Shown: positions 8,705 through 16,767 of the stretch, one piece after another | Numbering within the stretch: the first letter of the stretch is position 1 | Layout of the letters: each line of letters opens with the position of its first letter | Assembly (NCBI GenBank): GCA_036489565.1 | Contig: DASXFN010000079.1 | Coordinates: forward strand, 1-64,000 | Reading direction: 5' to 3' | DNA from: JAICKN01 sp036489565 | GTDB lineage: Bacteria > Acidobacteriota > Terriglobia > Terriglobales > Acidobacteriaceae | Length of the DNA stretch: 64,000 bases | Made by a program: the position numbers and the translations under genes | The notes under the pieces: generated by a model | Told to the model about the DNA's origin: nothing | Database searches by the model: none | The model's input: only the letters and a program-made list of their open reading frames with translations

Positions 8705-11179
8705 ATGACCACAAACTTTTTGCGGCGCGCCAGCGCATTGCTCGCTCTCTACTTAGGATTAGCGCTGTCTCTATCGCTATTCAGCTTTGCCCAAAATGCA
8801 ATTTCAATTCACGGGACCGTGCGCGATCCGCTGGGCGCAGTCATCGCCGGCGCGCACGTGGAATTACTGCAAAAGCAACAACGGGTCGCCAGCGCGAAAG
8901 CCGATGGTCAAGGAGACTATACCTTGCAGGCTCCGGCCACCGGCCGTTATCAGTTACGCGTTTCCGCTACATCGTTCAAGACCACTGTGACGGATTCCCG
9001 TTACATTTCCTCCTACGGCGAGCGGAAACTCGATGTCACCCTCAGCCCGGGCGCGCTGCCCCAGGAAATTACGGTAACCGCTAACGGTACGCCCACGCCC
9101 GAGGCGCAGGTTGGTTCAGCGGTCACCATCTTGAATCAAAAGCAGTTTCCCGGATCGATCGATATACAGCAGCCCATGCGGCTCATCACTGGATTGCAGA
9201 TCGGGCAGACCGGCCAGATGGGCGGGACGACGTCCCTATTTATTCGCGGCGGCAACAGCGATTCGAATAAAGTACTGATTGACGGATTGCCCACGGGATT
9301 TATCGGCGGGTTCGCGGAGTTTGCAACGCTGCCTGCCTCGGGCGTGGACCAGGTGGAAGTTCTTCGCAGCCCCAACAGCGCGCTTTATGGTTCTGATGCA
9401 CTTGCCGGAGTAGTCAGCCTGACCACCGTCCGCGGCACAACTCCGTTGCCACTGTTTACGTATGCCGCGGATGGAGGAAACTTCGGCACCTACCATCAAG
9501 AGGGAAGCGTTGGCGGCGCGTTCCGTCAATTCGACTACTATTCTGATCTTTCTTCCATTTATACGCGGGGCAATTTGCCGCGCGACGCTTTCCACGGTAC
9601 AACCTACGCAGGCAATTTTGGCTGGGTGCCGCTCTCCAACACCAGCGTGCGGTTGACCGTCCGCCACTTGAGCAACAATGTTGATCTGCCGAATGCGCTC
9701 TTGCTTTATGAAATCCCTGATAGCGCGGGCCAGACCGATGGCGACACCTACATCGGACTCACGGTGGAAAATCAAACCACCGACCGCTGGCACAATCTGT
9801 TGCGCTATGGGCGCGTCCGCCTGAATGAGTTGTTTAGCGACTACGCTCCTACTGGCATCCCCGCTGATTGCTTTGGGGAAGGGATTACATCCTGCTATCT
9901 GGGCAATCCAGTTACGCTGCGTGGTGCCAACGGGTTTTCCGTGAGCGGGCAGGCGATCTTTCAATTTCCAGGCACTTTCCCAGGTCAGACGCTGAGCACC
10001 ACCAACCGCGATTTTCTCTACGCGCAATCGGACTATCGCATTAACCAGCATACTGTCGGGTTGTTCGGTTTCAAATACGAAGATGAACGAGGCGCCAGCG
10101 TTTCGACCGGCTTCAGCAATTCTTCTGCGCAGCGCGGCAACTACAGCTACACCATGGAGATTGCCGGAGATTTCTTCAATCGTCTTTACTACACAATCGG
10201 CAGCGGCATTGAGAACAACGCTCTCTTTGGCATCGCCGGAACGCCTCGCGCCTCGCTTGCATACTACCTGCTGCGGCCCAACGGCTCGAAATTCTTCAAT
10301 GGCACCAAGATTCGCGCCAGTTATGGCACCGGCATCAAGGAGCCAAGCCTTGGTCAGCAATTCAGCTCCTTGTTCAATCTGCTGGAAGGCGCCGGCGAGA
10401 CGCAACTGATCCAGCAGTTCGGGATTGCTCCCGTTGGCGCGCAGCGCTCCAAAACTTATGACGGCGGCATTGATCAGGAGTTCGGCAATGGCAAGGGCCG
10501 GATGAGCGTCAGTTATTTTCACGATGAATTTACCGACGGAGTAGAGTTCGTGCCGGAGGCGGGACTGCTTTCGCTTGGGATTCCAACCACAGTGGCAGCG
10601 CAGGCACAATTCGGAGCTTATGTGAACTCGCAGGCCTTTCGCAGCATGGGTATCGAAACCGAAGTGGAATACAAAATCACAAGTAATTTAATGGCGCGCG
10701 GAGGTTACACCTATCTTGACGCGGTAATTCAGCGGTCATTTACTGGTGACGCGCTTGCCCCCTCGATCAATCCTGCCTTCCCAAATATTCCCATTGGCGC
10801 ATTTGCACCGCTGATTGGCGCTCGTCCATTCTACCGCGCTCCGCATTCAGGTTACCTGCAACTCAGCTATGCGCGCTCGCGCTGGACGGCCGCTTTGTCA
10901 GGGACCATGGTGGGAAAGCGCGATGACAGCGATTTCTTGTCTGACCAATTCGACGGTCCAAGCATGCTGCTTCCGAATCGCAACCTCGATCCCGCATACC
11001 AGCGGTTTGATTTCTATGGAAGCTATCGCGTTGCGAAGTTTGCTGAAATGTATTTGAACGCGCAGAACCTTCTCAGCCAGCATTATCAGGAGACGTTTGG
11101 CTATCAAGCCTTGCCATTTACCTTCCGTGCCGGAATGAAATTCACCTTTGGCGGAGAATCCTGGAAGCTGAAGGATTGA
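8705..11179 (+). CDS. btuB: TonB-dependent outer-membrane receptor, probably for corrinoids (BtuB-like)
   Basis: An 824-aa outer-membrane transporter. A signal peptide (residues 1-28, ending SLFSFAQNA) is followed by a carboxypeptidase-regulatory-like beta-sandwich (about residues 33-110, SIHGTVRDPLGAVIAGAHV). A plug domain follows (VTVTANGTP, then SLFIRGGNSDSNKVLIDGLP and VEVLRSPNSALYGSDALAGVV), then a C-terminal beta-barrel ending in an aromatic-rich strand (RAGMKFTFGG). The extra N-terminal domain is common in acidobacterial TonB receptors and absent from E. coli BtuB. The assignment to corrinoid import rests on the riboswitch directly upstream and the neighbouring BtuFCD genes; the exact substrate is not shown by sequence. 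It is followed by a hairpin terminator. Confidence 0.88.
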   Translation: MTTNFLRRASALLALYLGLALSLSLFSFAQNAISIHGTVRDPLGAVIAGAHVELLQKQQRVASAKADGQGDYTLQAPATGRYQLRVSATSFKTTVTDSRYISSYGERKLDVTLSPGALPQEITVTANGTPTPEAQVGSAVTILNQKQFPGSIDIQQPMRLITGLQIGQTGQMGGTTSLFIRGGNSDSNKVLIDGLPTGFIGGFAEFATLPASGVDQVEVLRSPNSALYGSDALAGVVSLTTVRGTTPLPLFTYAADGGNFGTYHQEGSVGGAFRQFDYYSDLSSIYTRGNLPRDAFHGTTYAGNFGWVPLSNTSVRLTVRHLSNNVDLPNALLLYEIPDSAGQTDGDTYIGLTVENQTTDRWHNLLRYGRVRLNELFSDYAPTGIPADCFGEGITSCYLGNPVTLRGANGFSVSGQAIFQFPGTFPGQTLSTTNRDFLYAQSDYRINQHTVGLFGFKYEDERGASVSTGFSNSSAQRGNYSYTMEIAGDFFNRLYYTIGSGIENNALFGIAGTPRASLAYYLLRPNGSKFFNGTKIRASYGTGIKEPSLGQQFSSLFNLLEGAGETQLIQQFGIAPVGAQRSKTYDGGIDQEFGNGKGRMSVSYFHDEFTDGVEFVPEAGLLSLGIPTTVAAQAQFGAYVNSQAFRSMGIETEVEYKITSNLMARGGYTYLDAVIQRSFTGDALAPSINPAFPNIPIGAFAPLIGARPFYRAPHSGYLQLSYARSRWTAALSGTMVGKRDDSDFLSDQFDGPSMLLPNRNLDPAYQRFDFYGSYRVAKFAEMYLNAQNLLSQHYQETFGYQALPFTFRAGMKFTFGGESWKLKD

Positions 11180-11202
11180 TTCGACGATAACCACTAACAG
11201 AT

Positions 11203-11232
11203 GCCGCGGGCAATTTCGCCTGCGGCGTTTTA
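11203..11232 (+). terminator. Rho-independent terminator after the receptor gene
   Basis: A 9-bp stem GCCGCGGGC / GCCTGCGGC with one mismatch and a 6-base loop, followed by GTTTTA, 23 bases after the btuB stop. It ends the plus-strand unit just before the convergent minus-strand genes. Confidence 0.7.
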
Positions 11233-11241
11233 ACGCGCAGT

Positions 11242-11601
11242 TTATGTCGCCGTGATCTTCGCGGGCCGAAAGTATTCCCTCGCTGGGCGATTGAAGAGGA
11301 AATATGCGATCACAATGCACAGCACACTGTGTATCAATAGCTCCCGCACAGGATGAAAAAGGCTGCGCCCCACGTGGAATGCAATCCACGCAATCGCAAG
11401 CCAGCGCGCCCAATTTTTCGCGCGTAGCATAAATGCGCCGCTGACAATTGCGGCCAATTCAACAAGGACTATCCAAACGATGTCATATTGAAATGGATGC
11501 TGAATCGTATACTGGCTGAGATGGAAGGCAAGCGCAACTACGCCGACTACGATGTACACCCCACTGATGACGCTGACAGCAATTGGCCGATTCCTCGCCA
11601 T
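11242..11601 (-). CDS. Small four-helix membrane protein of unknown function
   Basis: A 119-aa protein with about four hydrophobic segments (VSVISGVYIVVGVVALAF, IVWIVLVELAAIVSGAFML, WLAIAWIAFHV, LLIHSVLCIVIAYFLF). I do not recognise a named family. The ATG at 11601 has no clear ribosome site. The gene is the last in the minus-strand run that starts with PduO, but the gap to the btuD end is about 220 bases, so it may be independent. The regular hydrophobic pattern with Arg/Lys at the loops supports a real gene. Confidence 0.65.
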   Translation of the reverse strand: MARNRPIAVSVISGVYIVVGVVALAFHLSQYTIQHPFQYDIVWIVLVELAAIVSGAFMLRAKNWARWLAIAWIAFHVGRSLFHPVRELLIHSVLCIVIAYFLFNRPAREYFRPAKITAT

Positions 11602-11637
11602 GGTTGACGGAATTGTATATGACTCTTCAGGTGGCAG

Positions 11638-11859
11638 TCAGGGTTTTTGCAAAACTGATTCAATCGCATTACAGGCCGTGGTTAAGACCTCTTCTTCTAT
11701 ACGCGATTGCGTCTCCGCGGCTCGTTTTGAGAAATCAGGTACTGTCAGCAGACGATTGAGTGCCGCGACCGCAGTTTTCACAGAATTCGCCTCGGCCCGC
11801 CATTTGCAGTCATTCTCTTGGTCATTGTGCAGGATAATTGTCCATCCGCCGGTGAAACA
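11638..11859 (-). CDS. Possible small protein overlapping the btuD 3' end
   Basis: An open frame of 73 codons beginning with ATG inside the last 38 bases of btuD, in another frame. It has an AGGGG about 10 bases before that ATG. The predicted protein is charged and amphipathic (VKTAVAALNRLLTVPD, RIEEEVLTTACNAIESVL). I recognise no family. The argument for it is the position, fitting a coupled downstream gene. The argument against is the short length and AT-richer sequence. Treat as tentative. Confidence 0.3.
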   Translation of the reverse strand, partial: CFTGGWTIILHNDQENDCKWRAEANSVKTAVAALNRLLTVPDFSKRAAETQSRIEEEVLTTACNAIESVLQKP

Positions 11860-12616
11860 CATATACCGGATGCCCCTGATCGCTAGCGACAAGCTCCGCC
11901 CGAACCCGGAAGACATCCTCCACATTCTTCCGGCTCAGCACCTGCTCCCGGTTTCCCGCATCAATCAATTTTCCGCCTTGTACTAGCACTACGGAGCTTG
12001 CATAGCGGGCCACGGCATTCAAATCATGGGTCGCGAAAGCGACAGCCTTACCATCTCGCGCCAGAATGGAACATAGCTCCAGAACCTCTAACGCATGTTC
12101 AACGTCGAGGTTCGCAGTCGGCTCATCCAGCAAAATAAACTCCGGATCAACCGCCAACCCTCGCGCAATTACTACACGCTGCCGTTCGCCGCCGGAGAGA
12201 GTGGTAACGAGTCTATGTCTAAGCTGAACGACATCGCAGCGCTCCAGAGCATTCTCCACGGCCTCGTGATCGCTTGCCGTTTCCCGCGAAAATCTTCCAC
12301 GATGCGGATGTCGCCCCATGGCCACGATCTCGCCGACGGTAAATGAAAAATCCATCAGCGCTTCTTGCGGCACAAAGGCAATTCGCTTGGCTACATCTTT
12401 TCTTGAAAAAGTTTTAATGGGCTGCGAGTTCAATAGCACTTCGCCTTCGTTCGCCTGCCACAGGCCTGCGAGAGTTCTAAGCAGCGTGCTTTTGCCGCTG
12501 CCGTTGGGGCCGACAATGGAAAGCAATTGTCCGGAAGACAACGATACCGTTGCGCTGTGCAGGATGCATCGCCCATTGCGCGAGATTGAAGCATTCTTTG
12601 TCGCCAGCGTATTCAT
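11822..12616 (-). CDS. btuD: Cobalamin ABC transporter ATP-binding protein
   Basis: A 264-aa ABC ATPase of the FecE/BtuD type. Walker A is GPNGSGKST, the Q-loop FVPQEA, the signature LSGGERQRV, Walker B FILLDEPTANLD, and the switch His is in FATHDL. It energises corrinoid transport by the BtuC permease. The frame continues upstream for 46 codons, but the ATG at 12616 overlaps the btuC stop by 4 bases (ATGA), so that start is chosen. The order btuF-btuC-btuD, all with 4-base overlaps, is the normal importer operon. It is led by the PduO gene and the third riboswitch. Confidence 0.93.
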   Translation of the reverse strand: MNTLATKNASISRNGRCILHSATVSLSSGQLLSIVGPNGSGKSTLLRTLAGLWQANEGEVLLNSQPIKTFSRKDVAKRIAFVPQEALMDFSFTVGEIVAMGRHPHRGRFSRETASDHEAVENALERCDVVQLRHRLVTTLSGGERQRVVIARGLAVDPEFILLDEPTANLDVEHALEVLELCSILARDGKAVAFATHDLNAVARYASSVVLVQGGKLIDAGNREQVLSRKNVEDVFRVRAELVASDQGHPVYVFHRRMDNYPAQ

Positions 12617-13719
12617 TGCCCCGCCGATCCCTCGCCTGACTCCCAAGACCTGCGCCACAACAACCAAATGAAGATAGGGCCGCCAATCAGGGCCGTGACC
12701 ACGCCCAATCGAATCTCCGTCGGAGGATGCACTGTTCGCGCCGCCAGATCGCAAAGAATAAGAAACGCAGCTCCGGCCAGCGCACTTGCAGGAAGTAACC
12801 TGCGATTCGACGGCCCTACCACCAGCCTTACCGCATGTGGCACAACTAATCCGACGAACGCCAACAATCCCGCGACCGCGACCGCCGCACCCGTCAGCAA
12901 TGCCGCCGTCAGAGTCAGCAATCGTTTGGACGCTTCAATATCCAGCCCCAGCGAAGCCGCCGTTTCCTCTCCTTGCTGCAACAAATCCAAATCACGCGAC
13001 TGGATCATCGCCGCCGCCAGCCCCAGCAGCACAAACGGCGCGCAAATCCAAAAATGTGTCCAGGTGCGCGAATCGAGGCCGCCCATCATCCAGAAGACGA
13101 TCTCCTGCGCAACCTGCCAATCCACAATATGCAGCGATAAAAGCAAACTGGAAAGCGCGGACAACAGAGTTCCCACTGCGATGCCCGCGAGCAAAAGCGT
13201 TGCCACAGGAGTTGTTCCGCCGCGTGTGGCCATCGCATAAACAAGGACCAGCGCCAAAAGCGCCCCAACAATCGCCGCAAGAGGCAATGCGAGTACTGAG
13301 TGCAAAGTCCATCCCGCCACGAACGCGATCACCGCGCCAAGCACCGCGCCCGGCCCGGCTCCCACTAAACCCGGCTCTGCCAGCGGATTCCGAAAGAGCG
13401 CCTGCATAATCACGCCCGCTGTAGCCAATCCCGCGCCTACAAACACAGCGACGATCACGCGCGGCACGCGAATGAGCCACACAATCACAATGTCAGAATC
13501 GCTGAGTCCTGCCGTGCTTACCCAATGCGGGAAAACTTTCGTGCCGATCACATGAAGAATTGTTTGCCAGGGAATCGGCGTGCTGCCAATCGCAATCCCC
13601 GCCAGAATGCTGACGGCCAGCACTGGAAGCAGCACGACATAGAACATTCCAAGCCGTAATCGCTGGCGCTCCGCCACGGCCTGAGCAGGAGTCTGCACGA
13701 TTTCCGCGTGAGCGCTCAT
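12613..13719 (-). CDS. btuC: Cobalamin ABC transporter permease
   Basis: A 368-aa FecCD/BtuC-family permease with about ten hydrophobic helices. Family motifs are readable: RVPRVIVAVFVGAGLATAGV near the N terminus, NPLAEPGLVGAGPGAVLGAV in the middle, and GLLAFVGLVVPHAVRLVVGP with PHAVR, the region that contacts the ATPase. It moves the corrinoid from the periplasmic binding protein across the inner membrane. Both ends overlap neighbours by 4 bases (btuF upstream, btuD downstream), which indicates translational coupling. The N-terminal 25 residues are polar and longer than in E. coli BtuC. Confidence 0.93.
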   Translation of the reverse strand: MSAHAEIVQTPAQAVAERQRLRLGMFYVVLLPVLAVSILAGIAIGSTPIPWQTILHVIGTKVFPHWVSTAGLSDSDIVIVWLIRVPRVIVAVFVGAGLATAGVIMQALFRNPLAEPGLVGAGPGAVLGAVIAFVAGWTLHSVLALPLAAIVGALLALVLVYAMATRGGTTPVATLLLAGIAVGTLLSALSSLLLSLHIVDWQVAQEIVFWMMGGLDSRTWTHFWICAPFVLLGLAAAMIQSRDLDLLQQGEETAASLGLDIEASKRLLTLTAALLTGAAVAVAGLLAFVGLVVPHAVRLVVGPSNRRLLPASALAGAAFLILCDLAARTVHPPTEIRLGVVTALIGGPIFIWLLWRRSWESGEGSAGQ

Positions 13720-14759
13720 AGTTTTGCCTTGTCTGGCTTTGTTTCGTTTGGCCTCGCTTCGCCTGCAGGGCTGCCATAAAGAGCGCTGGCCATTGCTTTA
13801 AGCAGGGAAGTGGCATAAGGAGAATCCGCGAAAAACACCGGCCCTTCCAAAACAACAACATGATGGTCGCGCGCCGCCTGCGTATGCGCGATCGCTGGAT
13901 TAGCAAGCAGGTGAGCTTTTGTCTGTTCAGTCTCTCCTGGATTTGCGCCAGCAAAAATCCACTCCGGGTCCCACTTCACAATCATCTCGCTGTTCACTTC
14001 GTCGTAGCCTTTAAGTCCGCCCTGCGCACAAACGTTGATACCACCCAGCGTTAAGACAATATCGTTGAAGAGAGTTTCGCTTCCATAACTGTAATTTCCG
14101 CCCAGGCCAAGAATTCTGGGCTTGTGTGTCCCGGCCGGACGCGCGGCCTTCACCGCCTCCACCGTCGCGCGAAATTGTTGTTCTTCCAGACGCGCAGCAT
14201 CTTCTGTTCCCGTGAGATATCCGATCAGCCCAATCGTCTCGGCCACTTGCTTCAGCGATGAGAAGTTTGTGTACAAGCGATACGTGGGGACTCCGGTGCT
14301 TCGCGTCAGGCTGGTAAAGTCGGATCGCGCGCTGCTAGAAACCAGAATCAAATCTGGTTTCAACCGCAATACGCGCTCCGGATCGCTGGCAATCACCGGA
14401 TGATATTTCTCCGCATACGCAACGATATTACTTACGCTCCGTTGATACGCGCTCGCGCTCACCGCCACCACACGCTGCGGCGGCACCAAAGAGTACAGAA
14501 ATTCATCAATCGAATAGAACTGTGAAACAATCCGCTGCGGCGGACGTTTGATCTTCACCAGAAAATTATCGCCATCGTACGACTCCCGCGGATATTCCAG
14601 ACCGCCCGTGCGAACGGCAAAATCAGGATGGCTCGTAACCAGCGCGGGCAACTGCAGTCCGCCCGGTGGGGACGCCAGTCGCTGTACACCCGCCGCCATG
14701 GAGCCTACTAGCATCGCCAGGGCTAATGGAGGTACGAAACTTTTCAGTCCGCTAGTCAT
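13716..14759 (-). CDS. btuF: Periplasmic corrinoid-binding protein (BtuF/FecB-like)
   Basis: A 347-aa substrate-binding protein. An N-terminal hydrophobic segment (FVPPLALAMLVGSMAAGV) serves as signal peptide or anchor. The binding domain starts at PPQRIVSQFYSIDEFLYSLV and includes the typical LKPDLILVSS and a second lobe with PRILGLGGNYSYGSETLFND. The sequence differs a lot from the riboswitch-1 binding protein, so this is not a recent duplication. Operon position with btuCD makes a corrinoid the likely ligand; a siderophore-like ligand is the alternative for this fold. The C terminus is a short Lys/Pro-rich tail. Confidence 0.85.
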   Translation of the reverse strand: MTSGLKSFVPPLALAMLVGSMAAGVQRLASPPGGLQLPALVTSHPDFAVRTGGLEYPRESYDGDNFLVKIKRPPQRIVSQFYSIDEFLYSLVPPQRVVAVSASAYQRSVSNIVAYAEKYHPVIASDPERVLRLKPDLILVSSSARSDFTSLTRSTGVPTYRLYTNFSSLKQVAETIGLIGYLTGTEDAARLEEQQFRATVEAVKAARPAGTHKPRILGLGGNYSYGSETLFNDIVLTLGGINVCAQGGLKGYDEVNSEMIVKWDPEWIFAGANPGETEQTKAHLLANPAIAHTQAARDHHVVVLEGPVFFADSPYATSLLKAMASALYGSPAGEARPNETKPDKAKL

Positions 14760-14797
14760 GTTGTTTTGCCGATTTGCAAAATTATCCTTAACGAATT

Positions 14798-14882
14798 GTC
14801 ATTCCGAACCGCTTTAGCGGTGAGGAATCTGCTGTTCTGTCAGCAAGAGCAGTTCCTCGCCAATAAATCGGCTCGGAATGAC
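14798..14882. repeat. Dispersed palindromic repeat, copy A
   Basis: An 85-base imperfect palindrome with 10-bp perfect ends (GTCATTCCGA / TCGGAATGAC) and an inner arm GAGGAAT.../...GTTCCTC. It lies in the gap between btuF and the PduO gene. A clearly related copy is at 33924-34004, and half-copies are elsewhere in the window. Confidence 0.85.
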
Positions 14883-14947
14883 AAGATGTAGAGAAGAATT
14901 CTCAATGAGCATTACTTTCAATGCTCATGTTGTTTCAGCACCAAATC

Positions 14948-15526
14948 TCACCACGCCCGCGACCACTTGGGTCCACTCTTCTGATTCATCTCGCGCAGCG
15001 ATGCCTTCGCGCCCGTGCCTAGCTCAACTTTTCGTCCAAACAGCCAAAGCAGATCCGATAACCGGTTCAGATACGCGAGCACGTTCGGCTCAACTGCCTC
15101 GCCTGATTCGATGAGCCGTACCAAACATCGCTCCGCACGTCGGCACACCGTGCGCGCTAAGTCATAAGCCGCGCCCACCGGATGCTCTCCGGGCACCGAC
15201 CAATCCGCCAGAATTCCCTCCATTGCCTCGAACTCGTGCACCTGATCGGTCAGAGCGTCCACCATTTCTGTCGTCACTGGTACTTGTCCTTTGCGGCTTT
15301 CCGGAGGCGTGGCCAGCGCCGAGCCCACCTGAAACAGCTGCCGCTGAATAATTTTGGTGCGCTCGCACAAGTTCTCGTCCTCGCACAACGACCGTGCCAG
15401 ACCCATTGCCGAATTCAATTCGTCCACGGTGCCGTAGGTTTCTACGCGCAACGACGATTTTGAAACTTGAATGCCTCCGGCAAGGCTCGTCTGTCCGGTA
15501 TCACCGCGTTTGGTTGCGATACTCAT
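14948..15526 (-). CDS. Cob(I)alamin adenosyltransferase, PduO type
   Basis: A 192-aa ATP:corrinoid adenosyltransferase that attaches the 5'-deoxyadenosyl group to cob(I)alamin or cobinamide in the cytoplasm. The N-terminal ATP site TKRGDTGQTSLAGG and the YGTVDELNS motif are present, and the helical core carries ARTVCRRAERCLVRL with the conserved Arg residues. Length matches the family. It is the first gene behind riboswitch 3 and is followed by btuFCD, so import and adenosylation are controlled together. The leader between riboswitch and start is about 275 bases and contains one of the dispersed hairpin repeats. Confidence 0.93.
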   Translation of the reverse strand: MSIATKRGDTGQTSLAGGIQVSKSSLRVETYGTVDELNSAMGLARSLCEDENLCERTKIIQRQLFQVGSALATPPESRKGQVPVTTEMVDALTDQVHEFEAMEGILADWSVPGEHPVGAAYDLARTVCRRAERCLVRLIESGEAVEPNVLAYLNRLSDLLWLFGRKVELGTGAKASLREMNQKSGPKWSRAW

Positions 15527-15603
15527 TTTCTTAAACCCCGCTGAAGTACATCTTCCTTGTTAATTTTGATAGGCCAATTGTCGTTCCAAAACCAAAACAC
15601 TCT

Positions 15604-15660
15604 GTCATTTCGAGCGAAGCAAAAAGACATGTTCATGTCTTTTTGCGAAGTCGAGAAACC
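15604..15660. repeat. Dispersed repeat with perfect 12-bp hairpin, copy B
   Basis: It starts GTCATTTCGAGCGAAGC, then GCAAAAAGACAT and its exact reverse complement separated by GTTC (15619-15646), then a second half ending GTCGAGAAAC. It lies in the transcribed leader between riboswitch 3 and the PduO gene, so on the minus strand it would form a stable stem in the mRNA. Confidence 0.75.
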
Positions 15661-15802
15661 TTGCGCTTCGCTCAAATGTCACGCATGTCACGAATCAGGA
15701 ACAACTCTCAGAAGAACTTCAGAAGGCGGGCAGACAAAAATAAAAGAGTAATAGCGGGCCGCATTCTTTCTGATCTCCGCAGAAAGTCATTCGAGATTCC
15801 TT

Positions 15803-15961
15803 CAGGTAGGTCTCCTGGCTCAGAGGCTGGCTGTTCGCCGCCGTTCCGCCTTCCCCGGCACAAATCCGAGTGGCATCGAGTGAAACGGCTTACCTCATTT
15901 ACAGTGGCGGGACCGCGCCGGCATTTCACCGGACTTCCCTGTTACGCCCCATTGGGCACCT
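15803..15961 (-). promoter_or_regulatory. Cobalamin riboswitch 3
   Basis: Read on the minus strand it has GGTGCCCAATGGGGC, AACAGGGAAGTCCGGTGAAA, CCCGCCACTGTAA, GCCACTCGG, CGGGGAAGGCGGA and the 3' box GAGCCAGGAGACCTACCTG. All class-I cobalamin aptamer landmarks are present. It precedes the PduO-btuF-btuC-btuD operon. The rest of the gene-free interval 15527-16092 holds the hairpin repeat described above and an AT-rich stretch (15962-16092) that must contain the promoters for this leader and for the divergent islet. Confidence 0.95.
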
Positions 15962-16092
15962 GAAGCAGATTAAGGGTAAATAGTGGGAAGGAGTTAGTCA
16001 ATGTGGACATTGGAGTTAGTAGATTCCATTGCGTTCAGGATGGTATATTGCGCAGGTACTCATTTTGATTGCGGTTTCCTGCTGACTCCGAA

Positions 16093-16488
16093 ATGGCTTC
16101 GAGTGAACATCAATTCGACTTTAAGAAGATTGTTAAATGGTTTGTTAAGGAAGAAGTAAAAACCCCCTTATCCTTTTTCTTTAAAGTCATTCCATATATG
16201 ACAGCCGCTTGGTTTGCAATTCTGTACGCTCCTGGATTGGACAGCACAACCAAGTTCGCATTGATTAGGTTTAGTGCGTATATGTTTCTTGGTTTATGTA
16301 TCCTTGTCGCATTGTTTGCTCTTCTGAAACCGACGAATTTGGTATACGGAGAGGCTGGTCATAGAGCAGAAAGAAAGATGGAATTCGGGACAGAAAAGCG
16401 GACTTATTCGTCCATTGAACTTGAACGATTGCAACCACAACACAATGCGCAGCAGCTTGAAGCTGGAGAGAAGACGGTGGAACTGTGA
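16093..16488 (+). CDS. Two-helix membrane protein of unknown function, first gene of an AT-rich islet
   Basis: A 131-aa protein not matched to any family I know. The N terminus is basic and amphipathic (FDFKKIVKWFVKEEVK), followed by two hydrophobic segments (FFKVIPYMTAAWFAILYAP and AYMFLGLCILVALFALL) and a polar cytoplasmic-looking tail rich in Glu/Gln/Arg. An in-frame TTG at 16069 would add eight residues; the ATG is preferred. The stop overlaps the next start by GTGA, so the two genes form a unit. Base composition falls sharply here: the 60 bases from 16141 are 30% GC by hand count, against 65% for the 60 bases from 17041. That suggests acquisition from elsewhere. A membrane effector is one guess, with no direct evidence. 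Confidence 0.7.
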   Translation: MASSEHQFDFKKIVKWFVKEEVKTPLSFFFKVIPYMTAAWFAILYAPGLDSTTKFALIRFSAYMFLGLCILVALFALLKPTNLVYGEAGHRAERKMEFGTEKRTYSSIELERLQPQHNAQQLEAGEKTVEL

Positions 16489-16757
16489 GCGTTCTTCTCA
16501 TTACACATGCGCTTAATAATCAACAGAAGAACTATGAGCCATTTTTCGACGCGATCAAAACGAACTGCGATTTTTGGTGGCACTACTTCGATGCAACATG
16601 GATTGTCTCAACTTCCCATAGTGCTAACTCTTTTGCACACCTTCTATATCCGCACATGGAAGCCAATGACCGCTTAGTGATAGTTAGAATTACTCGAGAC
16701 TATCAAGGATGGATGCCACAGGACGCTTGGGACTGGTTAAACGACAAACAATATTAG
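16485..16757 (+). CDS. SinR-family / Cas2-like small protein
   Basis: A 90-aa protein. The pattern of a beta strand (VLLITHALN), QKNYEPFFDAIK, the aromatic run FWWHYFDATWIVSTS, then NDRLVIVRITRDYQGW and DAWDWLND matches proteins usually annotated as SinR family. These are small ferredoxin-fold proteins that resemble Cas2. In the relatives I recall, the first strand ends in YDLN, with the acidic residue that is catalytic in Cas2 nucleases; here it reads HALN, so that acid would be missing if the alignment holds. It starts with GTG overlapping the preceding stop. No cas genes are nearby. The biochemical role is unknown; family placement comes from memory of the motif pattern, not from a search. 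Confidence 0.65.
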   Translation: MSVLLITHALNNQQKNYEPFFDAIKTNCDFWWHYFDATWIVSTSHSANSFAHLLYPHMEANDRLVIVRITRDYQGWMPQDAWDWLNDKQY

Positions 16758-16767
16758 CCAAGAGGCC

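Noticed and set aside
9236..10609. A 457-codon open frame antisense to the TonB receptor gene
   Set aside because: The receptor frame has clear motifs and a riboswitch; the antisense product has none.
16485..16757. The 90-aa protein as an mCpol (minimal CRISPR polymerase) of a Panoptes-type system
   Set aside because: It lacks the GGDD/GDD-type acidic motif of mCpol and is shorter; the SinR/Cas2-like pattern fits better.
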